From Nitrospiraceae bacterium UBA2166 (GTDB taxonomy: Bacteria; Nitrospirota; Nitrospiria; Nitrospirales; UBA2166): 9,692 nt of DNA. Shown here piece after piece: positions 1-7,059 of the stretch. The position numbers and the translations under genes were made by a program. The stretch's first letter is position 1. Each line of letters starts with the position of its first letter. The notes below the pieces were generated by a model. The model saw only the letters and a program-made list of their open reading frames with translations. It did no database searches and had not been told where the DNA came from. The stretch lies in assembly GCA_002328825.1 (NCBI GenBank), contig DCWI01000008.1:12331-22022 (forward strand), in the 5' to 3' direction.

Positions 1-438
1 CAGCATCGTGATGGTGAATATATTCATGGAATCCTAAAACGCTTGGGGTTTGGAACTGTACGTGGATCAACTACGCGCGGAGGAATGCGTGCAGTTAAGG
101 AATTAGTTTCATTAGCTCAAACTGGTTCAGATTTGGTGTTTACACCAGATGGACCAAGAGGACCGTGCTGTGTTGCGCAATCGGGTATTGTATATGTTGC
201 GCAGAAAACTGGATTGCCAATTATAGCTTTGGCCTTTGGTGCGGCCAAGAAGCATGTATTTCAGAGTTGGGATAGTTTCCAACTTCCGCTACCGTGGACA
301 CGAAGTGTTTTTGTATGGGGTAGACCTCTGTGGGTCCATCGTGAATGTGGGAAAAGCGAACGTGATGAAAAGTGTAAAGAAATTGAGAATGAGTTAAATC
401 GAGTGTGTGATGAAGCAGATCAACATTGCCTCTCCTAG
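1..438 (+). CDS. DUF374 / LpxL-like lysophospholipid acyltransferase family protein (5' end missing)
   Basis: This is the C-terminal 145 residues of a protein whose start lies before the window; frame 1 is open from base 1 and ends at TAG 436-438. Visible family signatures are QHRDGEYIHGILKRLGF at the very start, the GSTTRGG segment, and TPDGPRGP followed by a GIVYVAQKTGLPI stretch. All are typical of the DUF374 branch of the LPLAT acyltransferases. These are membrane-associated enzymes thought to acylate a lipid A precursor or a related lipid, but the substrate in this branch is not settled. The catalytic His-containing N-terminal part is outside the window, so activity cannot be judged. The 3' end overlaps the start of waaA by about 30 nt, implying co-transcription and translational coupling. 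This gene beside waaA and lpxK is a familiar LPS-locus arrangement. Family assignment is firm; the exact reaction is not. Confidence 0.88.
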   Translation, partial: QHRDGEYIHGILKRLGFGTVRGSTTRGGMRAVKELVSLAQTGSDLVFTPDGPRGPCCVAQSGIVYVAQKTGLPIIALAFGAAKKHVFQSWDSFQLPLPWTRSVFVWGRPLWVHRECGKSERDEKCKEIENELNRVCDEADQHCLS

Positions 439-1792
439 TGTGAGTGGCTGGTATGCTCTATATAGTTTTCTTCTGACCATTGGATTGCCTTTGATCTTGT
501 TGGTTTCGCTTGCTAAGCAACGGTCGCGTGCTGGTTTGCTGGAGCGCCTAGGAGTGGTCTCTAGAAAATCTTATGTTGTTCACAGTGCTAAACCCGTATT
601 GTGGATTCATGCAGTATCCATGGGCGAAGCAATGGCCATCGTTCCACTAGTCGTTCGAATAAAAGATGTCTATCCAAATGCCAGAGTGTTCGTTTCGACG
701 ATCACTGATACTGGTCGAGATGTGGTGCTAAATAATCTTCAAGGTCTTGCGGAACATTTGTATTTGCCTTTCGATTATGTGACCGTCGTGAAGCGTGTGC
801 TCAATAGAATTAACCCTCACGTATTCATGTTTGTTGATACTGAACTCTGGCCTAACTTGCTTCATGTATTACAGAGCCGACGGATTCCTACTATGCTTAT
901 TAATGGGCGACTTTCGTCAAAATCATTTGGCAACTATATGAAAATTCGACCATTTATGAAGCATGTGATCAAGTCCATAACATTCTGTGCTATGCAGTCT
1001 AAACGTGATTTAGATCGAATATGTGCTTTAGGGGCGGATACTGAACGAGTGATGATAACGGGTAGCATCAAGTGTGATCAGGAGTTGCCGGTTTTGAACC
1101 CTCAGATCAAAAAAACACTGAGCACGTTTATGAGAATGGCAGCAGGGGAAGATGTGATTGTTGCAGCGAGCACACATTCGGGTGAAGAAACTGCACTTCT
1201 AGAAGGCTACAAAAGACTTCTCGAAACGTTTCCATCACTGGTACTCCTACTTGCACCTAGACATCTTGATCGGGTGTCAGAAGTTGAGAAGCTGATACGT
1301 TCTCATAGTTTTGTTCCAGTTCGAAAAACCATGATATCTCATGTTGCCCCTGATCATGTTTTAGCCACTAGAGAAGGGGATGCTGAAATTGGTACTTGGA
1401 AGCGTGTTCTGCTTCTTGATACCCATGGTGAATTGGCGACCATGTTTCAGTTTGCAACTATTGTGTGGGTAGGGGGAAGCTGGGTTCCAGTGGGAGGACA
1501 CAATCTTCTGGAGCCTGCGCAAGCGGGAAAGCCAATATTGTTTGGACCATACATGGATCATGTCTCTGAGATGGCTGAAATGATGATTGCAAGTGGCGGA
1601 GGAATCCAAATATCTTCACTGGAAGAAATGGTTCATGTAATCGCAAAACTCCTACAAAATAAGGAACAGTGTAAGTGGATGGGGAATGCGGCAAGCCAAG
1701 TTGTTAAGGATAATCAGGGAGCACTTGATCGTACGTTAAGAGCGCTTCATGGGGTGCTGAATAACTTGCCATGTTTGGACATTAAGTATTAA
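410..1792 (+). CDS. waaA: 3-deoxy-D-manno-octulosonic acid (Kdo) transferase
   Basis: WaaA (KdtA, GT30) transfers Kdo from CMP-Kdo to the lipid A precursor at the cytoplasmic face of the inner membrane. The 460-residue protein has an N-terminal hydrophobic anchor (about residues 15-35), then RAGLLERLG. The acceptor-domain motif HAVSMGE (about 67-73) carries the Glu expected to be the catalytic base. Next come TDTGRDV, the VDTELWPNLL segment, and LINGRLSSKSF. The C-terminal Rossmann half has APRHLDR, DTHGELATMF and the strongly conserved GGSWVPVGGHNLLEPA nucleotide-sugar region. Length is slightly above the usual 420-430 residues. ATG 410 is preferred; GTG 407 directly before it and GTG 440 are alternatives, and no strong ribosome site separates them. 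The 5' end overlaps the upstream acyltransferase gene and lpxK follows after 12 nt, so these form one transcription unit. Whether it adds one or two Kdo residues cannot be read from sequence. Confidence 0.95.
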   Translation: MKQINIASPSVSGWYALYSFLLTIGLPLILLVSLAKQRSRAGLLERLGVVSRKSYVVHSAKPVLWIHAVSMGEAMAIVPLVVRIKDVYPNARVFVSTITDTGRDVVLNNLQGLAEHLYLPFDYVTVVKRVLNRINPHVFMFVDTELWPNLLHVLQSRRIPTMLINGRLSSKSFGNYMKIRPFMKHVIKSITFCAMQSKRDLDRICALGADTERVMITGSIKCDQELPVLNPQIKKTLSTFMRMAAGEDVIVAASTHSGEETALLEGYKRLLETFPSLVLLLAPRHLDRVSEVEKLIRSHSFVPVRKTMISHVAPDHVLATREGDAEIGTWKRVLLLDTHGELATMFQFATIVWVGGSWVPVGGHNLLEPAQAGKPILFGPYMDHVSEMAEMMIASGGGIQISSLEEMVHVIAKLLQNKEQCKWMGNAASQVVKDNQGALDRTLRALHGVLNNLPCLDIKY

Positions 1793-1804
1793 GCATTTGT
1801 CAAT

Positions 1805-2899
1805 ATGCAGCGACTTGCAGTGTGGTTGGAACAACACATTCGGAATGGGACTCTGTCGCCCGCGCTTGATCTTCTGCTTGCACCGTTAGCATTTGTGTAT
1901 GGTGTAGGAGGAAGATTTCGCGCTGGCTTGTACCGATTGGGATTTCTGAAAACTCGATCATTGAGTTGTCCTGTCATCAGTGTTGGAAATCTCACTCTTG
2001 GGGGGACAGGAAAGACACCAATGGTTATTGCGTTGGCCCACTGGCTTCACGGGCAGGGCAAGCAGGTTGGAGTGGTTAGCCGTGGTTATGGACGAGATGA
2101 TGGAAGCCAGACTGTTTTAGTTTCCGATGGTAATAAAATTTTGGTTGACTCACAGAAAGCAGGGGATGAGCCACTTCTGATCGCCACACGATGTCCCGGT
2201 ATCCCCGTCATCGTTGGAAATAATCGATATGTTGCTGGAACTCAACTGCTTAGACAGTTTTCATGTGACGTCCTTATCTTAGATGATGGATTTCAGCACT
2301 TGGCTTTAAAACGTGATGCTAACCTTCTCCTCGTTGACGCTAAATTGCCTTTCGGGAATGGGCATCTCTTGCCGCGAGGTCCGTTGCGTGAGCCGTCCAC
2401 TTGCATTGATCGTGCAACGGCTCTGATTGTTACAAGAGCATCTTCTCCTGACGACAATGTGTTCGCGAAGTTTGGTATTTCAGTTTCAGATGAGATTCCT
2501 GTTGGAATCTCACAGTTTTTCTTGAGAGGTTTTCTAAATCTTCGAACGGGGAAGTTTCTTTCTCCTGAGAATATACGTGGAAAGAGGTGTATTGCTTTTT
2601 GTGGAATTGCAAATCCAAACTCATTTTCTACTATGTTAGAAGGTGCAGGTGTAATGGTTCAAGAATTCTTGAGTTTTCCAGATCATTGGCGGTATACGGA
2701 AGAGGATCTCCAAACCATCTGGGATACAACCAAAGGATGTTCTCCCAAGCTTGTTATCACTACAGAAAAAGATGCGGTTAAGATTGGTCAGCAGTTTCCC
2801 GTATCGGTGGAAGTTATCGCTGCCAGTTTGGAACTCAGGTGGAATGCAGGACAGGACGGAATTAAAGAGCACCTGATGCATGCTATAAGGTATGGGTGA
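1805..2899 (+). CDS. lpxK: Tetraacyldisaccharide 4'-kinase (lipid A 4'-kinase)
   Basis: LpxK phosphorylates the 4' position of the tetraacyl-disaccharide 1-phosphate lipid A precursor, giving lipid IVA, at the cytosolic surface of the inner membrane. The 364-residue protein has an N-terminal amphipathic/hydrophobic part (about 20-48). The Walker A motif SVGNLTLGGTGKTP follows at 59-72. Then come VSRGYGR (91-97), GDEPLLIA (120-127), and the DDGFQHLALKRD segment (160-171) containing the Asp/His residues central to the family's catalysis. LLPRGPLREP lies at 188-197. The C-terminal half shows FCGIANPNSF, FPDHWRY and ITTEKDAVKI, as in full-length homologues. Length is normal. ATG 1805 is 12 nt after the waaA stop and has no clear Shine-Dalgarno, so coupling to waaA translation is likely. 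In the biosynthetic order it acts just before WaaA. Confidence 0.95.
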   Translation: MQRLAVWLEQHIRNGTLSPALDLLLAPLAFVYGVGGRFRAGLYRLGFLKTRSLSCPVISVGNLTLGGTGKTPMVIALAHWLHGQGKQVGVVSRGYGRDDGSQTVLVSDGNKILVDSQKAGDEPLLIATRCPGIPVIVGNNRYVAGTQLLRQFSCDVLILDDGFQHLALKRDANLLLVDAKLPFGNGHLLPRGPLREPSTCIDRATALIVTRASSPDDNVFAKFGISVSDEIPVGISQFFLRGFLNLRTGKFLSPENIRGKRCIAFCGIANPNSFSTMLEGAGVMVQEFLSFPDHWRYTEEDLQTIWDTTKGCSPKLVITTEKDAVKIGQQFPVSVEVIAASLELRWNAGQDGIKEHLMHAIRYG

Positions 2900-3077
2900 A
2901 ATGGTTTAATTGAGTGCGGTTTGATTGCTTCTACAGTGATCAATGAGAGAATAGACCGATGGTATGTAATATTTTAGGTGGTGATGTAGAAGGGGTACTG
3001 ATATAAGGAATGTAAGGGCAGACTATGTGGGTCATGTGACACTGTTGAGCTTGTGCAAATCAAACTGAATCGAAGGT
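2900..3077 (+). other. Intergenic region lpxK - globin, no gene seen
   Basis: This is 178 nt without a supported ORF. It holds a dyad, TTGAT (2921-2925) with ATCAA (2939-2943), which can extend as RNA to an 8-bp stem with two G-U pairs around TTCTACA. A short GTCA-TG-TGAC element lies at 3031-3040. No T-run terminator and no convincing -35/-10 pair are visible. The break in gene packing suggests that the globin/mscS pair could be transcribed separately, but the sequence does not prove it. Confidence 0.4.
3072..3076 (+). promoter_or_regulatory. Ribosome binding site deciding the globin start
   Basis: GAAGG here is only one base upstream of GTG 3078 but seven bases upstream of the in-frame TTG at 3084. 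Normal spacing therefore favours TTG 3084 as the real start, two codons inside the longest reading. Confidence 0.5.
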
Positions 3078-3083
3078 GTGAGA

Positions 3084-3506
3084 TTGCAAAGAACAGGTGA
3101 TTACAAAATAATTTTTACAGCAAGTTATGCTCGAGTGTGCAGCGAGTCTACCAGGGAACGATTTTTTGATGTGTTCTATGAAAAGTTTCTTGCGTCATCG
3201 CCTATCGTCGCTGATAAATTTAAACATACTGATCTTCAGCGCCAAAAACGAATGCTTCAGAAGTCTCTTGTGCACGTGATGAACCTAGATAACAACCTGA
3301 GGGTGCCAGAGGAATTGTCATACGTTGCGGAGCTCCATAGTCGCAGTCAGCGAGATATCAAACCATTTTTGTATGATTTTTGGATAGATAGTCTGATTGC
3401 TACAGTCAGGGAACATGATCCTGATTACAGCAAAGATGTTGAATTAGCGTGGCGTCTCACTTTGGCTGTGGGTATCGCGTATATGAAGTTTCACTATGAC
3501 ACTTGA
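3084..3506 (+). CDS. Single-domain globin-like haem protein
   Basis: This small soluble protein is about 140 residues long, or 142 if GTG 3078 is used. It has the profile of bacterial single-domain/flavohaemoglobin-type globins. Numbering from GTG 3078, FYEKFLASSP (33-42) resembles the B helix, with Tyr34 at the B10 position. TDLQRQKRML (51-60) fits the E helix with Gln56 as a candidate E7 distal residue. AELHSRSQRDIKP (84-96) places His87 as the proximal F8 haem ligand. A G/H-helix-like YDFWIDSLIATVREHDP and a VELAWRLTLAVGIAYMKF stretch follow. B10 Tyr with E7 Gln is the usual distal pair of O2/NO-reactive bacterial globins. There is no reductase, signalling or membrane domain. TTG 3084 is preferred for ribosome-site spacing. 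The gene sits between lpxK and an mscS gene; a role in NO/O2 handling or redox sensing is only inferred, and any link to LPS is unknown. Confidence 0.75.
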   Translation: MQRTGDYKIIFTASYARVCSESTRERFFDVFYEKFLASSPIVADKFKHTDLQRQKRMLQKSLVHVMNLDNNLRVPEELSYVAELHSRSQRDIKPFLYDFWIDSLIATVREHDPDYSKDVELAWRLTLAVGIAYMKFHYDT

Positions 3507-3550
3507 TATCTTTTTTCCTGACAGGGATGGAAAATGAGTTGGTGTTTTTC

Positions 3551-3556
3551 GGAGGT
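3551..3556 (+). promoter_or_regulatory. Ribosome binding site deciding the mscS start
   Basis: GGAGGT is one of the strongest Shine-Dalgarno matches in the window and lies six bases before GTG 3563. The upstream in-frame candidates TTG 3503 (overlapping the globin gene) and ATG 3527 lack a properly spaced site. This supports GTG 3563 as the start. Confidence 0.7.
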
Positions 3557-3562
3557 GTTCGT

Positions 3563-4735
3563 GTGAGCTCACTCAGTGATTTTCTAAAGGTCATTAGCGA
3601 TGTATCAGATGCGGGAGTTTTGGGTGTTAGTCTTGGGAATGTTCTGACTTCCCTCGGGATATTTATTCTATTTTTAATAATTCGTCGTTTGTTTTTCCGG
3701 TTTGTTGTTGCAACCGTCATGAAAGTGACCAAACTAACCAAAACAAATCTTGATGATATGTTGGTAGGAGCATTTGAAAAGCCTCTCGAGTTTGCATTTG
3801 TTGTCATGGGGTTCTATATCGCGGGCCAAGTAGTCCCGATGTCTGAACATGTGGCAGATGTTTTTGCAAAATTTGTACGATCTCTTATTGCTTTTACCCT
3901 CTTTTGGACTCTGTTTCGAGCATTGACTCCGTTGTCTGTGTTGATGGACCGTGCTCTTGGAATGATTGGCAGTCTCAGTATGCGAGATACCATGAAGGAT
4001 TTCTTAGTTAAGCTAACTAAGTTTGTAGTGATCTGTTTGGGCGTTGCGGCGGTATTTCAGGAATGGGGATTTAATGTTGCGGCGGTGTTGGGCAGTTTGG
4101 GGATTGTTGGGATGGCAGTTGCGCTTGGCGCCAAGGATTTTATTGCCAACCTATTTGCAGGACTTACTATTTTTCTTGACCGTATCTTTGAGAAAGGAAA
4201 TTGGATTCAAACACCTGATGTTGATGGCACAGTAGAAGATATCGGTTTTCGGGCAACCAAAATTCGCCGTTTTGATAAAGCTTTGGTTACCATTCCCAAT
4301 GCACGATTGGCTGGTGAAGCTCTTATCAATTTTTCACGAATGACCAACCGGCGGATTTATTGGATGATTGGGTTGGAGTACAGAACGAGCAAAGAACAGC
4401 TTCGGTTAATTATTCAAGACATCTCAATATTTCTTAATGACGATGAGGAGTTTGAAACAGATCCGGAAAAAGCAAAGACATTTGTGTTTGTCGATTCGTT
4501 TGGAGCATCGAGTATCGACGTTATGCTGTATTGCTTTACGAAGACCACAGAATGGGGAGAGTGGCTTCGTGTGAAGGAACGTCTTGCCTATCAAGTAAAA
4601 GAAATTGTAGGAATCCATGGGGCTGGATTCGCATTTCCTTCAACTTCCTTGTACGTCGAAGCTCTGCCATTCGGCACACCAGAACATTTTCCACTGCCTG
4701 GGCAGACAGCTTCTCAAAGAAAGGCTGTTTTATAA
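3563..4735 (+). CDS. MscS-family small-conductance mechanosensitive ion channel
   Basis: This inner-membrane channel opens under membrane tension to release solutes in hypo-osmotic shock. The 390-residue product (from GTG 3563) is longer than E. coli MscS (286). It has hydrophobic segments near residues 27-50, 76-92, 104-122 and 150-167, then the pore helix. The pore/lining region (about 172-205) is the Gly/Ala-rich AAVLGSLGIVGMAVALGAKDF followed by IANLFAGLTIFLDRIF. The cytosolic beta domain begins with KGNWIQTPDVDGTVEDIGFRATKI in the classic MscS pattern and continues through VTIPNARLA. A C-terminal alpha/beta vestibule ends with AFPSTSLYV and a short polar tail. The strong GGAGGT site picks GTG 3563 and leaves a 56-nt gap after the globin gene. 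With four or more predicted helices it belongs to the larger multi-TM MscS subgroup rather than the three-TM E. coli type. Its place in an LPS locus may reflect envelope-stress function, but this is inference. Confidence 0.93.
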   Translation: MSSLSDFLKVISDVSDAGVLGVSLGNVLTSLGIFILFLIIRRLFFRFVVATVMKVTKLTKTNLDDMLVGAFEKPLEFAFVVMGFYIAGQVVPMSEHVADVFAKFVRSLIAFTLFWTLFRALTPLSVLMDRALGMIGSLSMRDTMKDFLVKLTKFVVICLGVAAVFQEWGFNVAAVLGSLGIVGMAVALGAKDFIANLFAGLTIFLDRIFEKGNWIQTPDVDGTVEDIGFRATKIRRFDKALVTIPNARLAGEALINFSRMTNRRIYWMIGLEYRTSKEQLRLIIQDISIFLNDDEEFETDPEKAKTFVFVDSFGASSIDVMLYCFTKTTEWGEWLRVKERLAYQVKEIVGIHGAGFAFPSTSLYVEALPFGTPEHFPLPGQTASQRKAVL

Positions 4736-4980
4736 CTTGTTTAGGGTTTGAAAAGAGACTTTCGATAATACAGAAAGCTACCGTTTATGGCACGGTGAAA
4801 GTATCTTTGACTACGCACCGTACGAGTTCTACTAAGATCAGAATTTCTTTTTCATTTTAATAATTTTAGTCTGTGTGCCCTTTCTTTTTTTTATAGAATG
4901 CTCTTTCCAATTTTTGCAAGTAGGCATGTAGAAAATATCCTGAGTGAGTCGAGTATTCAATTTAATACCGTCTGCTAGGA

Positions 4981-5040
4981 TCTCTCGTAGATTTTTTGCT
5001 GTTAGGTTTCTCCAAAATTTATCTATAGAGAGAGGTTTTT
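4981..5040 (+). terminator. Possible intrinsic terminator downstream of mscS
   Basis: Bases 4981-4992 pair with 5021-5033 as a 12-bp stem with one bulged A (5027) and one G-U pair. The stem is followed by GG and TTTTT at 5036-5040, then more T-rich sequence. Against it: the loop is about 28 nt, the stem is only moderately GC-containing, and it lies about 250 nt after the mscS stop. It is terminator-like, not certain. Confidence 0.3.
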
Positions 5041-5125
5041 ACATTGTTTTAAAGTAGAGTTAATTCTAGAGAAGTACTCACGTGAATTGTTTTTCTTTTG
5101 TACCATGGCATCATTTTTCTGCGCT

Positions 5126-5131
5126 TATAAT
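5126..5131 (+). promoter_or_regulatory. Candidate -10 box upstream of waaF
   Basis: A perfect TATAAT lies about 130 bases before the waaF start in an AT-rich gap. No good -35 hexamer is found at 16-18 bp spacing; TTGTAC at 5098-5103 is 22 bp away. A promoter here would serve waaF-gmhB, but perfect hexamers also arise by chance in AT-rich DNA. Confidence 0.3.
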
Positions 5132-5249
5132 TTTTGGTGAGAGGATAGTAAGTGTGCAGTCCGCGCTAATCTATGAGATACCTCTTGCTGCTAATTGTGG
5201 AGTTGAAGTTGTTAACTGTTCTGTTGTAGCCAGTTCTGCTGTACTGCTT

Positions 5250-5253
5250 GGAG
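5250..5253 (+). promoter_or_regulatory. Ribosome binding site deciding the waaF start
   Basis: GGAG lies six bases ahead of GTG 5260. The longer alternative start TTG 5248 overlaps the site and has no Shine-Dalgarno of its own, so GTG 5260 is preferred. Confidence 0.5.
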
Positions 5254-5259
5254 TATGTA

Positions 5260-6306
5260 GTGGGTCTTGATATCCGCCGAATACAGCGAGTACTTATTCG
5301 AGCCCCAAATTGGCTAGGGGATGCGGTTATGTTCGCGCCAGCGTTGGCTGCCATCCGGAACGCTTTTCCTCAGTGGCATCTTTCCCTTCTTGCCAAACCT
5401 GCCTCTGCTGCTCTATTTGATCGTTCGCCTAATATTGACGAGGTCGTTGTCTACCAAGATCCGGGTATTCATTCTGGCTGGTGTGGACTTCTAAAGCTAT
5501 CACGGGATCTCAAGAAAATGGAATATGATCTTGCAGTTTTATTCCAGAATGCTATTGGGGGCGCTGTTGTAACATATTTAGCTGGTATCCCTATCCGAAT
5601 TGGATATGACACCGATGGGCGGGGGGGGTTGCTTACAAATCCAATTGCTTGCCCACGTCAAGCTAATCGCGAGTCTTTGGTCAATTATTTTCGTGGACTT
5701 CTTCCCACACTTGGTATCATACCTGAAGAGAGTGTTCCAGAGCTTCATACGACTTCAGGGGAGGATAAGCATGCTGTGGCTATGCTCGCAGCATATGGAT
5801 TTTGTTCCACGGACTTACTTATTGGCCTTAACCCTGGATCAGTGTATGGAACTGCAAAGCGATGGTCATTTCGACGTTATGCAGCAGTTGTTGATAATCT
5901 TGTATCCGTAACTGGGGCGAAAATTGTTATTTTCGGGGGGAGAGGTGAAGAGGAGTTAGGTTTGCAAATCGCTAAAGCGATGAAAGCGCGCCCAATCCTG
6001 CTCAGTGGGAAAACTTCTGTGCGAGAGCTTATGGCTCTATTGAAATGCTGTCATGTGCTGCTTACAAACGATACTGGCCCGATGCATATGGCTTCAGCAC
6101 TAGGTGTGCCGGTTGTTGCTGTTTTTGGACCAACAGACCCGAGAGCAACGGCACCGTCGGGAACGCAACATGCCTTAGTAACGGCAATGATTGGATGCTC
6201 TCCGTGCTTGTTGCGGGCGTGTCCAATTGATCATGTGTGCATGAATGGTATTGAAGAGCAAGAGGTCTTTGGAGCAGCGATGATGTTGTTGAAACGTGCT
6301 AGATGA
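5260..6306 (+). CDS. waaF: ADP-heptose:LPS heptosyltransferase II
   Basis: This GT9 (GT-B fold) enzyme adds the second L-glycero-D-manno-heptose to the LPS inner core from ADP-heptose in the cytoplasm. The 348-residue protein opens with RVLIRAPNWLGDAVMFAPAL, where the Asp of WLGDA (about residue 21) matches the conserved catalytic Asp of heptosyltransferases. The donor-binding C-terminal half has GLNPGSVYGTAKRW (189-202), FGGRGEEELG, and LLTNDTGPMHMASALGVPVVAVFGPT with TNDTGPMH at about 269-276. A four-Cys patch follows, CSPC-x4-C-x5-C at 313-327, seen in many GT9 heptosyltransferases but not in the E. coli enzyme. Length is typical. The NPGSVYG-type loop and the PNWLGD N-terminus fit WaaF better than WaaC. 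GTG 5260 is chosen for its ribosome site. The stop overlaps gmhB as ATGA, so the two are translationally coupled. Confidence 0.9.
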   Translation: MGLDIRRIQRVLIRAPNWLGDAVMFAPALAAIRNAFPQWHLSLLAKPASAALFDRSPNIDEVVVYQDPGIHSGWCGLLKLSRDLKKMEYDLAVLFQNAIGGAVVTYLAGIPIRIGYDTDGRGGLLTNPIACPRQANRESLVNYFRGLLPTLGIIPEESVPELHTTSGEDKHAVAMLAAYGFCSTDLLIGLNPGSVYGTAKRWSFRRYAAVVDNLVSVTGAKIVIFGGRGEEELGLQIAKAMKARPILLSGKTSVRELMALLKCCHVLLTNDTGPMHMASALGVPVVAVFGPTDPRATAPSGTQHALVTAMIGCSPCLLRACPIDHVCMNGIEEQEVFGAAMMLLKRAR

Positions 6307-6881
6307 TAACCGATATCGCGGTGTTTTTAGATCGAGATGGGACCATAAACTATGACCCAGGGTACCTGTCAGATTCTCGGACTCTTACTCTCTTGCCTGG
6401 CGCGTCAGCTGCAATTGCTCGCCTTAACAGTGAAGGGATTAAGACTATTGTTGTTTCAAATCAATCAGGGATTGGTCGTGGTCTTTTTACCGAAGGAACA
6501 TTGGCTAAAGTGCATACTCGGTTGCGTGATCTTCTTATGCTGGAATCCGGTGCAACTCTTGATGGAATTTACTATTGTCCTCATCACCCTAACGACGAAT
6601 GCCAATGTCGGAAACCTCGTCAGGGAATGCTGATTCAAGCATCCAAGGATTTTCGCCTGGATATTAGGCGTTCATATATGATTGGTGATAAAGCCTCGGA
6701 TGTTATGCTTGCAGCGAATGCTGGTTTAAAGGGACTATTGGTGCAAACCACTCATGATGCTGATAGTGAGTTGTGGCGACTCCGAAAAGCGGGCATGCAG
6801 CCGAACTATATTGCTGAGGATCTTTCCAAAGCAGTTGATTGGGTGATTGCGGATATACGGAGCAATGCCAAAGAATTTTAA
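6303..6881 (+). CDS. gmhB: D-glycero-D-manno-heptose 1,7-bisphosphate 7-phosphatase
   Basis: GmhB is a cytosolic HAD-superfamily phosphatase that removes the C7 phosphate of heptose bisphosphate. The product is then converted to ADP-heptose for the heptosyltransferases encoded alongside. The 192-residue protein has all family landmarks. The nucleophile motif is FLDRDGTIN with Asp10 and Asp12. VVSNQSGIGRG (50-60) is motif II. The zinc-binding segment YYCPHHPNDECQCRKP has Cys92, His94, Cys100 and Cys102. The metal-binding motif IGDKASDV has Asp129 and Lys130. Length matches E. coli GmhB (191). ATG 6303 overlaps the waaF stop by 4 nt. The anomer made (alpha or beta 1-phosphate) cannot be told from sequence alone. 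A histidinol-phosphatase (HisB-N) assignment is less likely given the heptose-gene context. Confidence 0.94.
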   Translation: MITDIAVFLDRDGTINYDPGYLSDSRTLTLLPGASAAIARLNSEGIKTIVVSNQSGIGRGLFTEGTLAKVHTRLRDLLMLESGATLDGIYYCPHHPNDECQCRKPRQGMLIQASKDFRLDIRRSYMIGDKASDVMLAANAGLKGLLVQTTHDADSELWRLRKAGMQPNYIAEDLSKAVDWVIADIRSNAKEF

Positions 6882-7059
6882 ACTTTACTGGTGAGAAAAT
6901 CTGCAGAGATATTTTCAATCTTTTGTTCTGCTCATATATTGTCTACGCGTGCGACAAATTTGATTGACTTTTCTTGGTAGTTTGTTTTTCTCCCACTTTT
7001 CATTGTTTTCTTTTCTAGGGACGCGAAATCTTTTTCTACAGAAGGAGGGTGTGAAATAG
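6882..7059 (+). other. Intergenic region gmhB - waaC-like gene, pyrimidine-rich leader
   Basis: This is 178 nt with no gene. A weak AT-rich hairpin just after gmhB (GAAAAT 6895-6900 with ATTTTC 6911-6916) precedes T-rich sequence but is a poor terminator. From about 6968 to 7018 the + strand is heavily T/C, ending just before a strong ribosome site. The T/C bias would leave the leader RNA largely unstructured around the start of the next gene. Confidence 0.4.
7043..7049 (+). promoter_or_regulatory. Strong ribosome binding site before a TTG start
   Basis: AGGAGGG is an almost ideal Shine-Dalgarno, ten bases before TTG 7060. The in-frame stop TAG 7057-7059 immediately precedes that TTG, so the coding frame cannot begin further upstream. 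TTG 7063 is the next possible start. Confidence 0.65.

Larger units (their letters stand above)
4736..5259 (+). other. AT-rich 0.5-kb intergenic region mscS - waaF
   Basis: This is the longest stretch without a supported gene. It contains three copies of a short pairing element: ACCGT 4780-4784, ACGGT(G) 4792-4797 and CACCGT 4816-4821. The central copy can pair with either neighbour. A T-rich run follows at 4843-4858, then a terminator-like hairpin at 4981-5040 and a consensus TATAAT at 5126-5131. Short open frames here show no family resemblance. The likely role is to end the mscS transcript and start the waaF one. Confidence 0.4.

Noticed and set aside
2921..2943. TTGAT...ATCAA upstream of the globin gene as an FNR/Dnr-type operator
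   Set aside because: The half-sites match, but the gap is 13 nt where this family's operators have 4, so it is not a standard site.
3031..3040. GTCATGTGAC as a regulator-binding palindrome
   Set aside because: The arms are only 4 bp around an asymmetric centre and the flanks do not extend the symmetry.
4531..4860. Open frame overlapping the 3' end of mscS and running into the gap
   Set aside because: Most of it is an out-of-frame reading of the well-supported mscS gene, and its protein shows no domain-like pattern.
5082..5270. Possible 62-residue hydrophobic protein from GTG 5082
   Set aside because: It has only a weak purine run (GAGAAG) upstream, no family resemblance, spans the TATAAT candidate and overlaps the waaF start; most likely a chance open frame.
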